From Pseudobdellovibrionaceae bacterium (lineage in GTDB: Bacteria; Bdellovibrionota; Bdellovibrionia; Bdellovibrionales; UBA1609), in the NCBI GenBank assembly GCA_020635075.1, contig JACKAM010000001.1:186001-250000 (forward strand): 64,000 nt of DNA, written 5' to 3'. The position numbers and the translations under genes were made by a program. Below the pieces are notes generated by a model. It worked only from the letters and a program-made list of their open reading frames with translations, did not search any database and was not told where the DNA came from. Shown here in pieces: positions 1 to 8,114 of the stretch (positions within the stretch are counted from its first letter, which is position 1; every line of letters starts with the position of its first letter).

Positions 1-1391
1 TTCAGCCTGTCGACAAAGATCATGCGGCCAAGATTGATGAGCAGTTTCGACTGGTGAACAACGCCAATTCCATGCGCCGGGTGGCCGAAGGGGTCTTTAA
101 TGAGGCTCAGCAAAAGATTGATCGTGGTAATACCCGAGAGCGGGTTCTGCGTGAGGCTTTGAGGGCTTTGATTTCTGGGGTCTTCTACCATGATCCAGGT
201 GGAGGCAATGCCGTCCCTCGCAGTCAATCTCCTTTTACAGAGTCCCCAAACGCCTTTTTGTATTCCATCACTCAGGTGACTCCGCCCAATACCAACGAGC
301 CCTACGCGAGTTATATTGACCGCATGAATCTCGTCAATACTCAGCTTGATGACCTGAAGAGAAATCTTTTTGGCCCTGCTGGAGTTTTTACTTTGCGCTA
401 CGACGAAGTGGTGCGTGAATTTAACGCCACCGTCAGTGTGGACAACGCCACCTTGGTGCGAAGCGTTTCCTCAAGATCTATTACAGACACTTCACCCTTG
501 GGTGCCTTTGTGCGCGTGAATCATTTCCTTCGCCAGTACTCCTATCATGAGATTCCAGATCGGGCTGCCCAGGAAAAGTTGTTGGTGGACGATGTGGTGA
601 AACGGGTGGATGCAGTGACGGTTCTGTTGGATGCGCCCAACGCCACTGATGATTGGACCATTGATCCAGTGATTAAACTGACGCCAGCGCAAAATGCCAT
701 CCAGTCAGTCTACAATGAGTTTCGATTGGATAATAACAATGTGTTTTTACCCAATCGCATGAGCCGATTGGTCAGGGATGATCTGACCAATCGCATTTGC
801 AAGGGTGAAGCGCCCGACGATGTGGAAGATGTGCTCTTTCAAGCGGGATCTGACATTTACAATCTGTTGGCGAGAGCGAATTTGACCGCCTATCAGGTCA
901 AAAAGGATGTTTCGGCCGCCCAGACCATTTCGGGAAATACATTGACCGAGTTCCGCAGCTTTTTTGCCAAAAACATCGGCTGGGCCTTGGAGGATCTTTA
1001 CGAAGCGGCGGAAAAAAACAAAGAGCCCAAAGATGGAACTGGCTTTGCTCCCAATCGGGAGACTTTGGCACATCTGTGTCTGTTGACCCTCATTTCTGGA
1101 ATGGACTGGCCTGAGAAGGCGGAGAAGAAGTTCTGTAAAGGAACTCAGGTGCAATCAAAGGAAGCAAAGCTGGTACTCAAGTTCGATGAGCTGGAAGCAA
1201 AGCTGGCCACTCGTCCCTTTATCCAACGCATTTGCGTTTACGATGATTTCATCCGTGCCGACCGGCTGGCCTTTCGTTTACAAAAAAGTGGCGGAGAGCT
1301 CCAGTGCCGCCCCGAGCGTCACCGACCCTTGGCCACCGGATTCGCCGCCGACAAGACAGGTATCTGGCAAAAACTCGTCAACTCCCTCTAA
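1..1391 (+). CDS. Unrecognised protein, 5' end cut by window edge
   Basis: The reading frame is already open at the first codon of the window, so the true start lies upstream and at least 460 residues are visible. A GTG at 54 is in frame, but there is no reason to prefer it as the start. The visible part is mostly soluble and helix-rich in appearance. I see no membrane segment, no repeat and no catalytic motif that I recognise. Four cysteines lie in the C-terminal third. A hairpin follows the stop codon at 1417-1438, and the next gene is convergent. No function can be assigned. The long uninterrupted frame with ordinary codon use supports a real gene. Confidence 0.75.
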   Translation, partial: QPVDKDHAAKIDEQFRLVNNANSMRRVAEGVFNEAQQKIDRGNTRERVLREALRALISGVFYHDPGGGNAVPRSQSPFTESPNAFLYSITQVTPPNTNEPYASYIDRMNLVNTQLDDLKRNLFGPAGVFTLRYDEVVREFNATVSVDNATLVRSVSSRSITDTSPLGAFVRVNHFLRQYSYHEIPDRAAQEKLLVDDVVKRVDAVTVLLDAPNATDDWTIDPVIKLTPAQNAIQSVYNEFRLDNNNVFLPNRMSRLVRDDLTNRICKGEAPDDVEDVLFQAGSDIYNLLARANLTAYQVKKDVSAAQTISGNTLTEFRSFFAKNIGWALEDLYEAAEKNKEPKDGTGFAPNRETLAHLCLLTLISGMDWPEKAEKKFCKGTQVQSKEAKLVLKFDELEAKLATRPFIQRICVYDDFIRADRLAFRLQKSGGELQCRPERHRPLATGFAADKTGIWQKLVNSL

Positions 1392-1416
1392 TCTCTAAAC
1401 TCCGAGCAGACCATAT

Positions 1417-1438
1417 CTACCGCCCGACGGGGCGGTAG
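1417..1438. terminator. Short perfect hairpin after the first gene
   Basis: Nine-base arms (CTACCGCCC and its complement) enclose a four-base loop, 25 bases past the stop codon of the first gene. No T-run follows, so it may be a transcript-end stabiliser rather than a full intrinsic terminator. It sits directly before a type 2 palindromic element. Confidence 0.4.
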
Positions 1439-1478
1439 TCCCCGGATCGAAGATGTTTTCCAAAATGCTTTTGAGGGG

Positions 1479-1643
1479 CGAACTCTGCAGGTCAATATGT
1501 TTAAAACCGAGTTCGGCTTGGTGCTGCGCTCTGAGCGAGAGCGCTGCTGCCGGACGTATGTCTGAGGTTTTAAGCGTATTGACGGAAGAGTTCGGACCCT
1601 CAAAGGCGGAGTGGGACGTCCGAGATCAACAAAACATGCGGGG
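1479..1643. repeat. Type 2 intergenic palindromic element, copy 1
   Basis: The core shared with 9830-9986 and 37380-37535 runs from CGAACTC (1479) to its complement GAGTTCG (ends 1594). Inner arms read GGTCAATATGTTTAAAACC and GGTTTTAAGCGTATTGAC. A perfect tip hairpin lies at 1526-1544 (GCGCTCT, five-base loop, AGAGCGC). To the right, GAGATCAAC near 1622 is also shared with the other copies. The element fills the gap between two convergent genes. Confidence 0.75.
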
Positions 1644-1648
1644 CTCGT

Positions 1649-2542
1649 CTAATCAACGACGACATCAACCATAAGGCGGTAGATTCTGTCAGAGATCTGA
1701 TAGCCAAATTCCTTGGCCAGGTTTTTATTGACCACCAGAGAGGTGCCTATGGGAGTGTCCAGTTGTTGAGACCAATCATTGGTTTCCAGCGCGGCCGAAA
1801 GAATGGCAGCGGCCTGATGGCCAAGAGTTTCGTAGTTGAGGCTCACGGAAATAAATCCCCCTGCACGAACAAAGGCTTCGCTAAACACAATCAAGGGCAC
1901 ACGGCTTTTTCTTGAGGCTTCCGCCACCGATTTGAAATCCACATTTGCCATGAGTGCCGGGTCTGGGTGGAGCCAATAGGCGGCCTCGCCTTGAGCCTTG
2001 GAGTCCTCAAGCTTCTTAATCATTTCCTTACCAGAGTTGACGGTCACAGTGTCTTTGTCTGCAACATTACCCATGGTGGAGGAGCTGGAAGCAAAGCTCT
2101 TAATCGTCTTAACAGAGGGAAGGATCATCCTCACTTGTTGTTCCAAGGTTTTGGCTGGGACTTCGATGGAAATCCCGCGGATTTTTCGTCCTGAGAAATC
2201 TTTTTGGATTTCATCGATACGCAGGACAAATGTGTACAGGCAGGGAATGTCCTTGTTCTTCAGAGCCAGAAAGGTTTTAGCGGCAAGGGTTCCGAGAGCA
2301 AAAACAGCGGTTGGTGGATTTTTGTCCAAATCCTCCACCGCCATCTCGGCACTACTCTTTTTTCCTGCCAGGTCGATTTCAACAACTTGATGACCGACCA
2401 TGTCTTCTTTAAAAGCCTGAATTGTTGATTTGTAAATGTTCAAATCGTTGCTCTTCAAGATGACAAATTGGCCAGCAAGAGCAGAGAAGCTAGAAGCAAA
2501 GAAAGCAAAAAGAAATAAGGGTCGAAGGAACTTTACTGCCAT
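1649..2542 (-). CDS. ABC-type solute-binding protein (ABC_sub_bind / TrpX-like)
   Basis: A 297-residue exported protein. Residues 1-23 form a signal peptide (short basic start, Phe/Leu-rich core, ALA-G cleavage site). The mature part has the two-lobe periplasmic-binding fold typical of the ABC_sub_bind family: an N-terminal segment with a FALGT-like strand end, a middle RGISIEVP segment, and a C-terminal segment where YWLHPDP, RVPLIVFSEAFVRAGG and the SLNYETLGHQAA helix are characteristic. Its ATG lies inside the end of the upstream PhnD-like gene (10-base overlap), so the two are probably co-translated. No permease or ATPase is next to it. With the divergent kinase, it may be a sensory rather than a transport component. 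The ligand is unknown. Confidence 0.8.
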   Translation of the reverse strand: MAVKFLRPLFLFAFFASSFSALAGQFVILKSNDLNIYKSTIQAFKEDMVGHQVVEIDLAGKKSSAEMAVEDLDKNPPTAVFALGTLAAKTFLALKNKDIPCLYTFVLRIDEIQKDFSGRKIRGISIEVPAKTLEQQVRMILPSVKTIKSFASSSSTMGNVADKDTVTVNSGKEMIKKLEDSKAQGEAAYWLHPDPALMANVDFKSVAEASRKSRVPLIVFSEAFVRAGGFISVSLNYETLGHQAAAILSAALETNDWSQQLDTPIGTSLVVNKNLAKEFGYQISDRIYRLMVDVVVD

Positions 2543-3291
2543 TCTTCACACCCCATGCTTTTAAGAACATTCTTGCCCTCGGTTTTTCTCATCATGGATT
2601 TCAAGGCGCGAGCCAGGAGCTTGGTCGTCTCTTCTTTTGCCTGGCCCTGGCGAACAAAGAGTTGGGGAGAAGGCATGCGCTTGGATTTCTCAATGGTCTG
2701 GAGTCCCTTCAGGGCCTCACGATTGGTCTCAGCCATGAGAGAATAGACGCTTTCACTAGTCACTGCCAAATCCACCTGTCCATTGATCAGGGCCAAAATA
2801 CCGTCGATGTCCTTTTTAGTCTGAATGACTCGACAGCCTTTCACCTTCTGTCCCATCTTTGGGGAAAAGAGTTCGGCAAGAATAGCCTGGTTGTGACTCG
2901 AAGCAAGTAGCAATTGTCCTTTTTTTGTCAGGCTTTTGTTAGCTAAAAAAAGCAGCTTGCCTTGGGCGGAATCCTTACACACCAGGGAGGCTATCGGTCT
3001 GTAGTCTTTGTCGAGTCCATGTGTTTTGAGAACAACGGATGAAGTGATCAAAAAGGACGGGCGGTTAGTCGTCACATAAGAGAGGAAATCTTGAAGTTTC
3101 ACCACGGGCTGAAATGTGGGTGCCTTTTGTCCAGAGGTCTGGAATTCACTGTTTAAGAATGAGTCAAAGTCTCTTTTGAGCCGGTTGGAACTGACCGTGG
3201 CAATGGGATTAAAATAGAGCAGCTGGGACTCGTCCACAGCCGCACCAGAAAGACTCGCGAAAGCCAACAAAGTCCCAATAAGCCATTTCAT
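2533..3291 (-). CDS. PhnD-like periplasmic solute-binding protein
   Basis: A phosphate/phosphonate-type (PhnD, TAXI-like) periplasmic binding protein of about 252 residues. I place the start at the ATG at 3291 because it opens directly into a signal peptide (MKWLIGTLLAFASLSGAA). The frame stays open upstream to 3396, but that extension is Trp/Cys/Arg-rich and not export-like. GGGAG abuts the ATG, closer than usual, so the start is not certain. Family-type segments include the ligand-cleft strand with PSFLITSS, the middle GCRVIQTKKDIDGILALINGQVDLAVTS, and the C-terminal helix with KGLQTIEKS. It is the first gene of a two-gene operon with the following solute-binding protein and is divergent from the kinase. 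Gene order suggests that the two binding proteins present a ligand to the kinase; this is inference. Confidence 0.75.
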   Translation of the reverse strand: MKWLIGTLLAFASLSGAAVDESQLLYFNPIATVSSNRLKRDFDSFLNSEFQTSGQKAPTFQPVVKLQDFLSYVTTNRPSFLITSSVVLKTHGLDKDYRPIASLVCKDSAQGKLLFLANKSLTKKGQLLLASSHNQAILAELFSPKMGQKVKGCRVIQTKKDIDGILALINGQVDLAVTSESVYSLMAETNREALKGLQTIEKSKRMPSPQLFVRQGQAKEETTKLLARALKSMMRKTEGKNVLKSMGCEEWQ

Positions 3292-3482
3292 CTCCCTGCA
3301 CCATTCGGTTGGGCAGGTCCCAACCTTAAATGGATTCTCGTCTCTGTTTGAGGCAGCCCTGTGAGTGAAAATCCATTCGAGTCCCCTCCAAGTCATGACG
3401 ATGAGTATTTATCAGTCTATTACTCAGGGGGAATGACATAAAAGGGCGTCTGGAGAGGAGTATTCTACTTAAGGTCTTCGCT

Positions 3483-5090
3483 TTGAGCGTGACCGCTGTT
3501 CTCACCGTAGTCCTGGTGACCTCCTGGCAGATAGGCAGTCTTTTTGGTCGCGTGAGTGCGGCGGAGAAGCAGAGCCAACAAGCTCAGCTGCAGGCCAAGG
3601 CCGCCACTTATTCGGCCACCATTGGCAATGCCTTTCGTCTTGCCTTTTCCTCCTTGGACTACTCCACTCTGCACAATTTGATTGCTGACACGGCGACTTC
3701 TGATGATCAGATTAGGAGCATCACCATTGCGGCTAAAGAGACAGGCTTGGTGATTTCGGCCGATCAAGATATTCGCATTCTGCAAAAGGTGGATGTGTCG
3801 GGTCCCCTAGGAGGATTGGTCAGGATTCAGGACGAAGAGGCGCGTCCTGTGTTTCGCGCCGAGAGTCTCCTCGCCTATGAAGACAAAGAGTATGTTCTAA
3901 GAATTGACTTCGACAGCCAAGGCTTCGACCAAGCCATGGCACAAATCCAAAAAGAACATGAGAGCAAGCAGGCGGAATCTCTGATTCTGGCTCTGGGATT
4001 TATTGGCGCCCTGTTGTTGGGAACCTATCTTCTTAGTCAGAGGATTGGCCGCTGGGTGGGAAGACCTCTTCGCGAATTGACTTCGGCAGCAGAGAACATC
4101 GCGGGTGGAGAGTATGATCACCCCTTGTCCCTGGATCGTGATGACGAGATTGGTGATCTGGGGCAGTCGTTCGAAATCATGAGACAGAACATTGTGTCCA
4201 AGATTGACGAGATTAAGGCGATTAACGCCTCATTGGAGCAGCGGGTGGAAGAAAGAACTCAGGCTCTTAAGAGTGCACAGATCGCACTCGTCCAGTCGGG
4301 CAAAATGGCCGCCTTGGGAATTATGAGTGCCGGGATTGCCCATGAAATCAATAATCCGCTGAATATTATTGTCATGTACCTAGAAACTCTCCTGAGGCGA
4401 TTGAAGAAGTCCAGCCTGAGTGGCGAGGAGATTACCAAAATCGAAACCGACTCCCAAAAGGTCTTTCGCGCCGTTGAGCGCATCACCCAGGTGATCAATC
4501 ATGTAAAGCTCTTTGCCCGCCAGAGCGCGGAAACAGAAAAGACGGAAATTCCCCTCTCTGGCCTGATTGATGATCTGAAGTTCTTTGCCTCGCCAGTGAT
4601 GTCCAAAAACAATATTGAATTTCACGTTGAGGTGCCAGAAGACCCAGTTATCATAGAAGGGGTCAAGGGCGATTTGATATCGGTCTTTCAGAACCTCCTG
4701 CAAAATGCTGTGGATGCCTATTCTGACAAAACTCAAGATTCTGTTAAGCAAATCAGTCTGAAGGTGGCGACCACCTGTGACTTTCTGGCGGTACAGGTTG
4801 AGGACAACGCCAGCGGAATTCCTGAGGAGAACTTGGCCCGTTTGTTCGACCCCTTCTTTACAACCAAAGAAGTGGGGAAGGGGACTGGTTTGGGGTTAAG
4901 TTTGTGTTACTCAATCATTAAGGATATGGGTGGAGACATCCAAGTCGAAAGTCAGATGGGCAAGGGGACCAAGTTCTCAGTCTTTCTTCCCAAGGCCAAT
5001 GCCAAGAACAAATCGCTTTCTGTTGAAGAGCCTGGTAAGGTCTCAGTTGAGGCGGAGTCTTCCGATCGACCGACAAAGATGGTGGGCTAA
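3483..5090 (+). CDS. Membrane sensor histidine kinase with HAMP domain
   Basis: A 535-residue kinase in the NtrB/sporulation-kinase style. Transmembrane helix 1 occupies about residues 1-20 and a periplasmic region about 21-164. Helix 2 lies at about 165-186, a HAMP linker at about 187-240, and a coiled coil follows to about 268. The dimerisation/phosphotransfer helix has AHEINNPLN with His287 as the likely phosphoacceptor. The ATPase domain shows an N-box (QNLLQNAVDAY, Asn408), DNASGIP (441-447), LFDPFFTTK and GKGTGLGLSLC. The TTG at 3483 has AAGG eight bases upstream. The frame is open further upstream, and GGAGAGGAG at 3452-3460 hints at a longer N-terminus, so the start is uncertain. The response regulator starts three bases after the stop. 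The periplasmic loop probably reads the state of the divergent solute-binding proteins. Confidence 0.9.
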   Translation: MSVTAVLTVVLVTSWQIGSLFGRVSAAEKQSQQAQLQAKAATYSATIGNAFRLAFSSLDYSTLHNLIADTATSDDQIRSITIAAKETGLVISADQDIRILQKVDVSGPLGGLVRIQDEEARPVFRAESLLAYEDKEYVLRIDFDSQGFDQAMAQIQKEHESKQAESLILALGFIGALLLGTYLLSQRIGRWVGRPLRELTSAAENIAGGEYDHPLSLDRDDEIGDLGQSFEIMRQNIVSKIDEIKAINASLEQRVEERTQALKSAQIALVQSGKMAALGIMSAGIAHEINNPLNIIVMYLETLLRRLKKSSLSGEEITKIETDSQKVFRAVERITQVINHVKLFARQSAETEKTEIPLSGLIDDLKFFASPVMSKNNIEFHVEVPEDPVIIEGVKGDLISVFQNLLQNAVDAYSDKTQDSVKQISLKVATTCDFLAVQVEDNASGIPEENLARLFDPFFTTKEVGKGTGLGLSLCYSIIKDMGGDIQVESQMGKGTKFSVFLPKANAKNKSLSVEEPGKVSVEAESSDRPTKMVG

Positions 5091-5093
5091 GAG

Positions 5094-5471
5094 ATGGGTG
5101 AAAAGCGTCGAATTCTTCTTATTGATGATGAAAGAGATTTTGTCGAGCTCCTACAGATGGCTTTGGAAGAGGAGGACTTTGAAGTGCAGATTGCCTACGA
5201 AGGCAAAGAGGCCTTGGAAATCCTCAAGGATCACGTTTTTGATTTCATTGTCTGTGATGTCAACATGCCCGGGGGGCTCAATGGTGTCCGTGTTTTTGAG
5301 CAGGTAAGAGAACGGGGTCTTGATACTGCCTTTATTTTTGTCACCGGGCATGCCAAAGGCAGTGATGATCTGGCCGATGCCGAAAAAGCCGGTGTGCCCA
5401 TATTGAGCAAACCCGTCTTTGTCAGTGGCCTACTGAAGGCCATCGAAGACTATAAAAACTGCCCCCCTTGA
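5094..5471 (+). CDS. Single-domain response regulator (CheY-like receiver)
   Basis: A 125-residue stand-alone receiver. The acidic pocket is Asp11-Asp12, the phospho-acceptor is Asp55 (IVCDVNMPG), the switch Thr is Thr84 (IFVTGH) and the conserved Lys is Lys106 (SKPV). There is no output domain, so it must act by protein contact or as a phosphorelay intermediate. It starts three bases after the kinase stop codon, so the pair is almost certainly co-translated and cognate. The last gene of this transcript is followed by a type 1 palindromic element instead of an obvious T-run terminator. Confidence 0.9.
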   Translation: MGEKRRILLIDDERDFVELLQMALEEEDFEVQIAYEGKEALEILKDHVFDFIVCDVNMPGGLNGVRVFEQVRERGLDTAFIFVTGHAKGSDDLADAEKAGVPILSKPVFVSGLLKAIEDYKNCPP

Positions 5472-5531
5472 TTGTTAATCTCAGCCTTAAAGCTCCTGCC
5501 ATGAGCGTCCGGCCTCCTTCGATCAATTACG

Positions 5532-5821
5532 AACTGGCCCCCTTAATTGTTGATCCACAAAATCCTTTATCAGTGAAGTCGGTCCTTTGCCGACCATTCT
5601 CCGCAAATCCTCACGCGCCTTATCGGCCGCAGGCGCAGGAGGCTGAGTGACCGAAGGGAATAGGCTCAGCCGAACGGATCGCGTCAGCTTTGCCGCCGCA
5701 GTTCGGATACGCCCTGCGCGACGGCGAGGATTCGGATTTCCGGAAAAGGCTCGGCAATCGGCCCTCCTTCTCAGATAAAGGTGGTCCATGATTTTGTGGA
5801 GCACCAATTAAGGAGGCCAGT
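5532..5821. repeat. Type 1 palindromic (MITE-like) element, copy 1
   Basis: A 290-base element with terminal inverted repeats. The left end reads AACTGGCCCCCTTAATTG and the right end is its near complement (CAATTAAGGAGGCCAGT). Inner arms also pair imperfectly: TTGCCGACCATTCTCCGC with the complement of the segment around 5740-5757, and AAATCCTCACGCG with the segment around 5716-5737. An extra small hairpin (GGCTGAG ... CTCAGCC, about 5641-5670) is shared only with the copy at 9.7 kb. It fills the gap between the convergent regulator and TonB-receptor genes. There is no transposase frame and no clear target duplication. Confidence 0.8.
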
Positions 5822-5855
5822 ACTCTGTGTTTTCCGCTTTCTCAGGTAAATATGG

Positions 5856-7802
5856 TTACAGGGAACCGGTGATTTTTAGGTAGCCTGAAACGCCAGGGCC
5901 TCCGGGAATGCCGTCCAGATTACCACGAATGTACTCTGGATACTGGTACTCCTTATCCGCCAAGTTGTGCCCAATAAGAGAAGCCGACCAATCCTTGTTG
6001 ATGGCATAGCTCAGGGTTAGGTTGAACAGAGCAAAATCACCCACGTCTTCTCTTCGTCCCACGTAAATCATGTTAGGACTAGCGGCCAACTGAGAACCAA
6101 CCTGCCATGTTAAGCCAGCTGACCCGGAGTGCTTGGCCAAGTATTTGAGTGCTACATCGTTGGTGTCGTCGTGGCCTTCCTTGTAACTGTAGCTTAAAAA
6201 CCAGGAGCGATGGTTCACCATTCCTGTCTTTAAGGAGTACTCAAGGCCCCAAAAGTGGTTGTCAGAGCCATTTTTGTACTGAAATTCCCCGGGAGTGGCG
6301 GTTGCAGCACGGGAAATGATGTCTGAAGCCACCAAGTAAAACACGTTGGCCACATGTTTGAGGTTGGAATCCTCCGGGATCAATTCCAGAGCCAGGTCCA
6401 GCGACTGCACCTTTTCATGTTCCAGTTTATCATCACCAATGAGCACACCGGGAGTGTTGACCTGTTTCTCAAAAAAGTCAGGGTTGCGGAAGGCCTGAGC
6501 ATACAAAGCCTTAAAGGTGGTCGTTGGATTGACCGCCCACACGTAACCGACGCGCGGACTGAATACGCCCTTTGAGTCCTCGTTGTGGTTAAAGCGTCCA
6601 CCAAAGGTCCACTGGTGGGGAGTGTCGTGATTGTAAAGTGCTTGGGCAAACAAAGAGTAGTCGCTCACGCTGTGACTATCGCGCCAAGGGCTCGAAGCCG
6701 TGGGATTACCGGTGGCCACTTCTTCAAAAAGATAGGGGTCGGCATGGGAGAACTCGTAGTTGAGGCCAGTGAGAACTTGCAGGGAATCATCCCGTTTCCA
6801 GGCCAGGCCGACTTCAGCTCCCGCTTGGTAGCCACGATTGATCATTTCAACATCAGTGGGGAGGTTTCGCGCCAGACTGTTGCGTTCCAGTTCGTCGTAG
6901 CGCAGGCGGGTGGAGAGGGTGAGCTTATCGTCGAGCTGTCTGCTCCAATGGGCATCGGCGAAGTAGCCCTCATATTGAGTGGGACCACTGTGCTGGAGAC
7001 GGGGGATAATGCCAAACTTCGCCTTGTTCTGGCGGAAGTACCCGCCCATGAGAGTCACCGAGCCTTTTTTGTGTTCGACAAAGAAGTTATAAAGGTCATT
7101 GTCGTAATCAATGGTTCCCGATTGGGCCAATTCATCGGCTTCCACCTCAAAGGGATAGCCTTTGGTGTCGAGGCCAGAAAAAGCAATCACTGTCTTGCGA
7201 CTCTCGCTCGTTCGGCTAAAAAATAGATCTCCGCCCACCGTGCTGTAGCTGCCGCCCATGGCTGAAATCTTGGTAGCCGAACCTTCCTCATTATGAGCTG
7301 ATTTGGTGATGATGTTAATCACACCAGCTAAGGCATTGGTGCCATAAAGCGACGAACCGGGCCCGCGGATGACTTCAATTCTTTCAATGACGTTGATGGG
7401 CACCATTTCCAGGTGGAAAGAGCCATTGACCGTCTCCCGCATGGGGTGGCCGTTGATGAGCATCAGGGCTTTATTGTTGTAGTGGGTTTGCAAAAGGCCG
7501 CGAAAGTTCACCGCTGAGTAGCCGAAGTAGGTCTCAGTGACCACCACTCCGGGAATGTAATTGAATGCCTGGTGCAGAGATGTCACGCCCAAGGCTTTGA
7601 GTTCTTGAGCAGTGAGGACTGAAATCACTGAAGGAGCTAAAGAGGACTTTTGCGGGGTTTGAGTGGACGTCGTAATAGTGTGATCGACACTTTCCTGTTT
7701 AAACATTTCCATTTCATCTTCCAGTCGATCCGAATGACCTGAGGCGAAGGTGGGAAGGCTGAGGTGAAAGAGGGCTAGGACAAGTGCAACTTTGAGCTTC
7801 AT
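5856..7802 (-). CDS. TonB-dependent outer-membrane receptor
   Basis: A 648-residue receptor of the CirA/BtuB/FepA general type. Residues 1-21 are a signal peptide ending in TFASG. The plug domain is at about 50-165 and shows SVISVLTAQELKALG, the YIPGVVV segment, INGHPMRE, the hallmark IERIEVIRGPGSSLYGTNALAGVINIITK, and then the barrel. The 22-strand barrel fills the rest, with typical alternating strands and conserved NLADKEYQ near the end. The final residue is Leu, not the usual Phe or Trp. The ATG at 7802 has AGGGG upstream. It would import a large or scarce nutrient (iron chelate, cobalamin or similar) using TonB energy; the substrate cannot be read from the sequence. No TonB or transporter genes are adjacent. 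Confidence 0.92.
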   Translation of the reverse strand: MKLKVALVLALFHLSLPTFASGHSDRLEDEMEMFKQESVDHTITTSTQTPQKSSLAPSVISVLTAQELKALGVTSLHQAFNYIPGVVVTETYFGYSAVNFRGLLQTHYNNKALMLINGHPMRETVNGSFHLEMVPINVIERIEVIRGPGSSLYGTNALAGVINIITKSAHNEEGSATKISAMGGSYSTVGGDLFFSRTSESRKTVIAFSGLDTKGYPFEVEADELAQSGTIDYDNDLYNFFVEHKKGSVTLMGGYFRQNKAKFGIIPRLQHSGPTQYEGYFADAHWSRQLDDKLTLSTRLRYDELERNSLARNLPTDVEMINRGYQAGAEVGLAWKRDDSLQVLTGLNYEFSHADPYLFEEVATGNPTASSPWRDSHSVSDYSLFAQALYNHDTPHQWTFGGRFNHNEDSKGVFSPRVGYVWAVNPTTTFKALYAQAFRNPDFFEKQVNTPGVLIGDDKLEHEKVQSLDLALELIPEDSNLKHVANVFYLVASDIISRAATATPGEFQYKNGSDNHFWGLEYSLKTGMVNHRSWFLSYSYKEGHDDTNDVALKYLAKHSGSAGLTWQVGSQLAASPNMIYVGRREDVGDFALFNLTLSYAINKDWSASLIGHNLADKEYQYPEYIRGNLDGIPGGPGVSGYLKITGSL

Positions 7803-8114
7803 AGAAGAACATCCCCTTGAAAGAAGCCATCTTCTCCTATGATGTTGGCTGTGGTCGAGAGGTATTCCTTGGCTAACGCTGTGAATAAGGTGTGAAGAAT
7901 TGCTTAAGGATTGCCGAACCGATTTTCGCTCTTTCTCTGAACATCGGCCAATAAATTGAAATGCTTTTGTCTCGCCGAATAAATGGCAATGGACTGGGCA
8001 CTGTCAAGGGCCTAGTCGACCTAATCGGGCCTATTGGGAGTCTAGCTGGTATGTGATTTGCCAGTTTAACAGTTGGGGGTTTAATGGTCCTTGGGGCCAG
8101 GGGGCATCATCGTG
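7803..8114. other. Divergent intergenic region
   Basis: About 310 bases between the TonB receptor and the beta-helix lipoprotein, so it must hold promoters for both strands. I see no convincing promoter boxes. The heptamer GGGCCTA occurs twice (8008-8014 and 8027-8033), nineteen bases apart, which could be a regulator site. Nothing else stands out. Confidence 0.3.

Noticed and set aside
5523..5807. 94-codon minus-strand frame inside the type 1 element (and similar ones at 9609-9809 and 52547-52771)
   Set aside because: The frames share a peptide only because the elements share DNA; indels break the upstream part and there is no ribosome site. Kept only as a finding about frame extension.
6585..7226. 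213-codon plus-strand frame inside the TonB receptor gene
   Set aside because: It is antisense to well-conserved plug and barrel codons and has no start signal or recognisable product.
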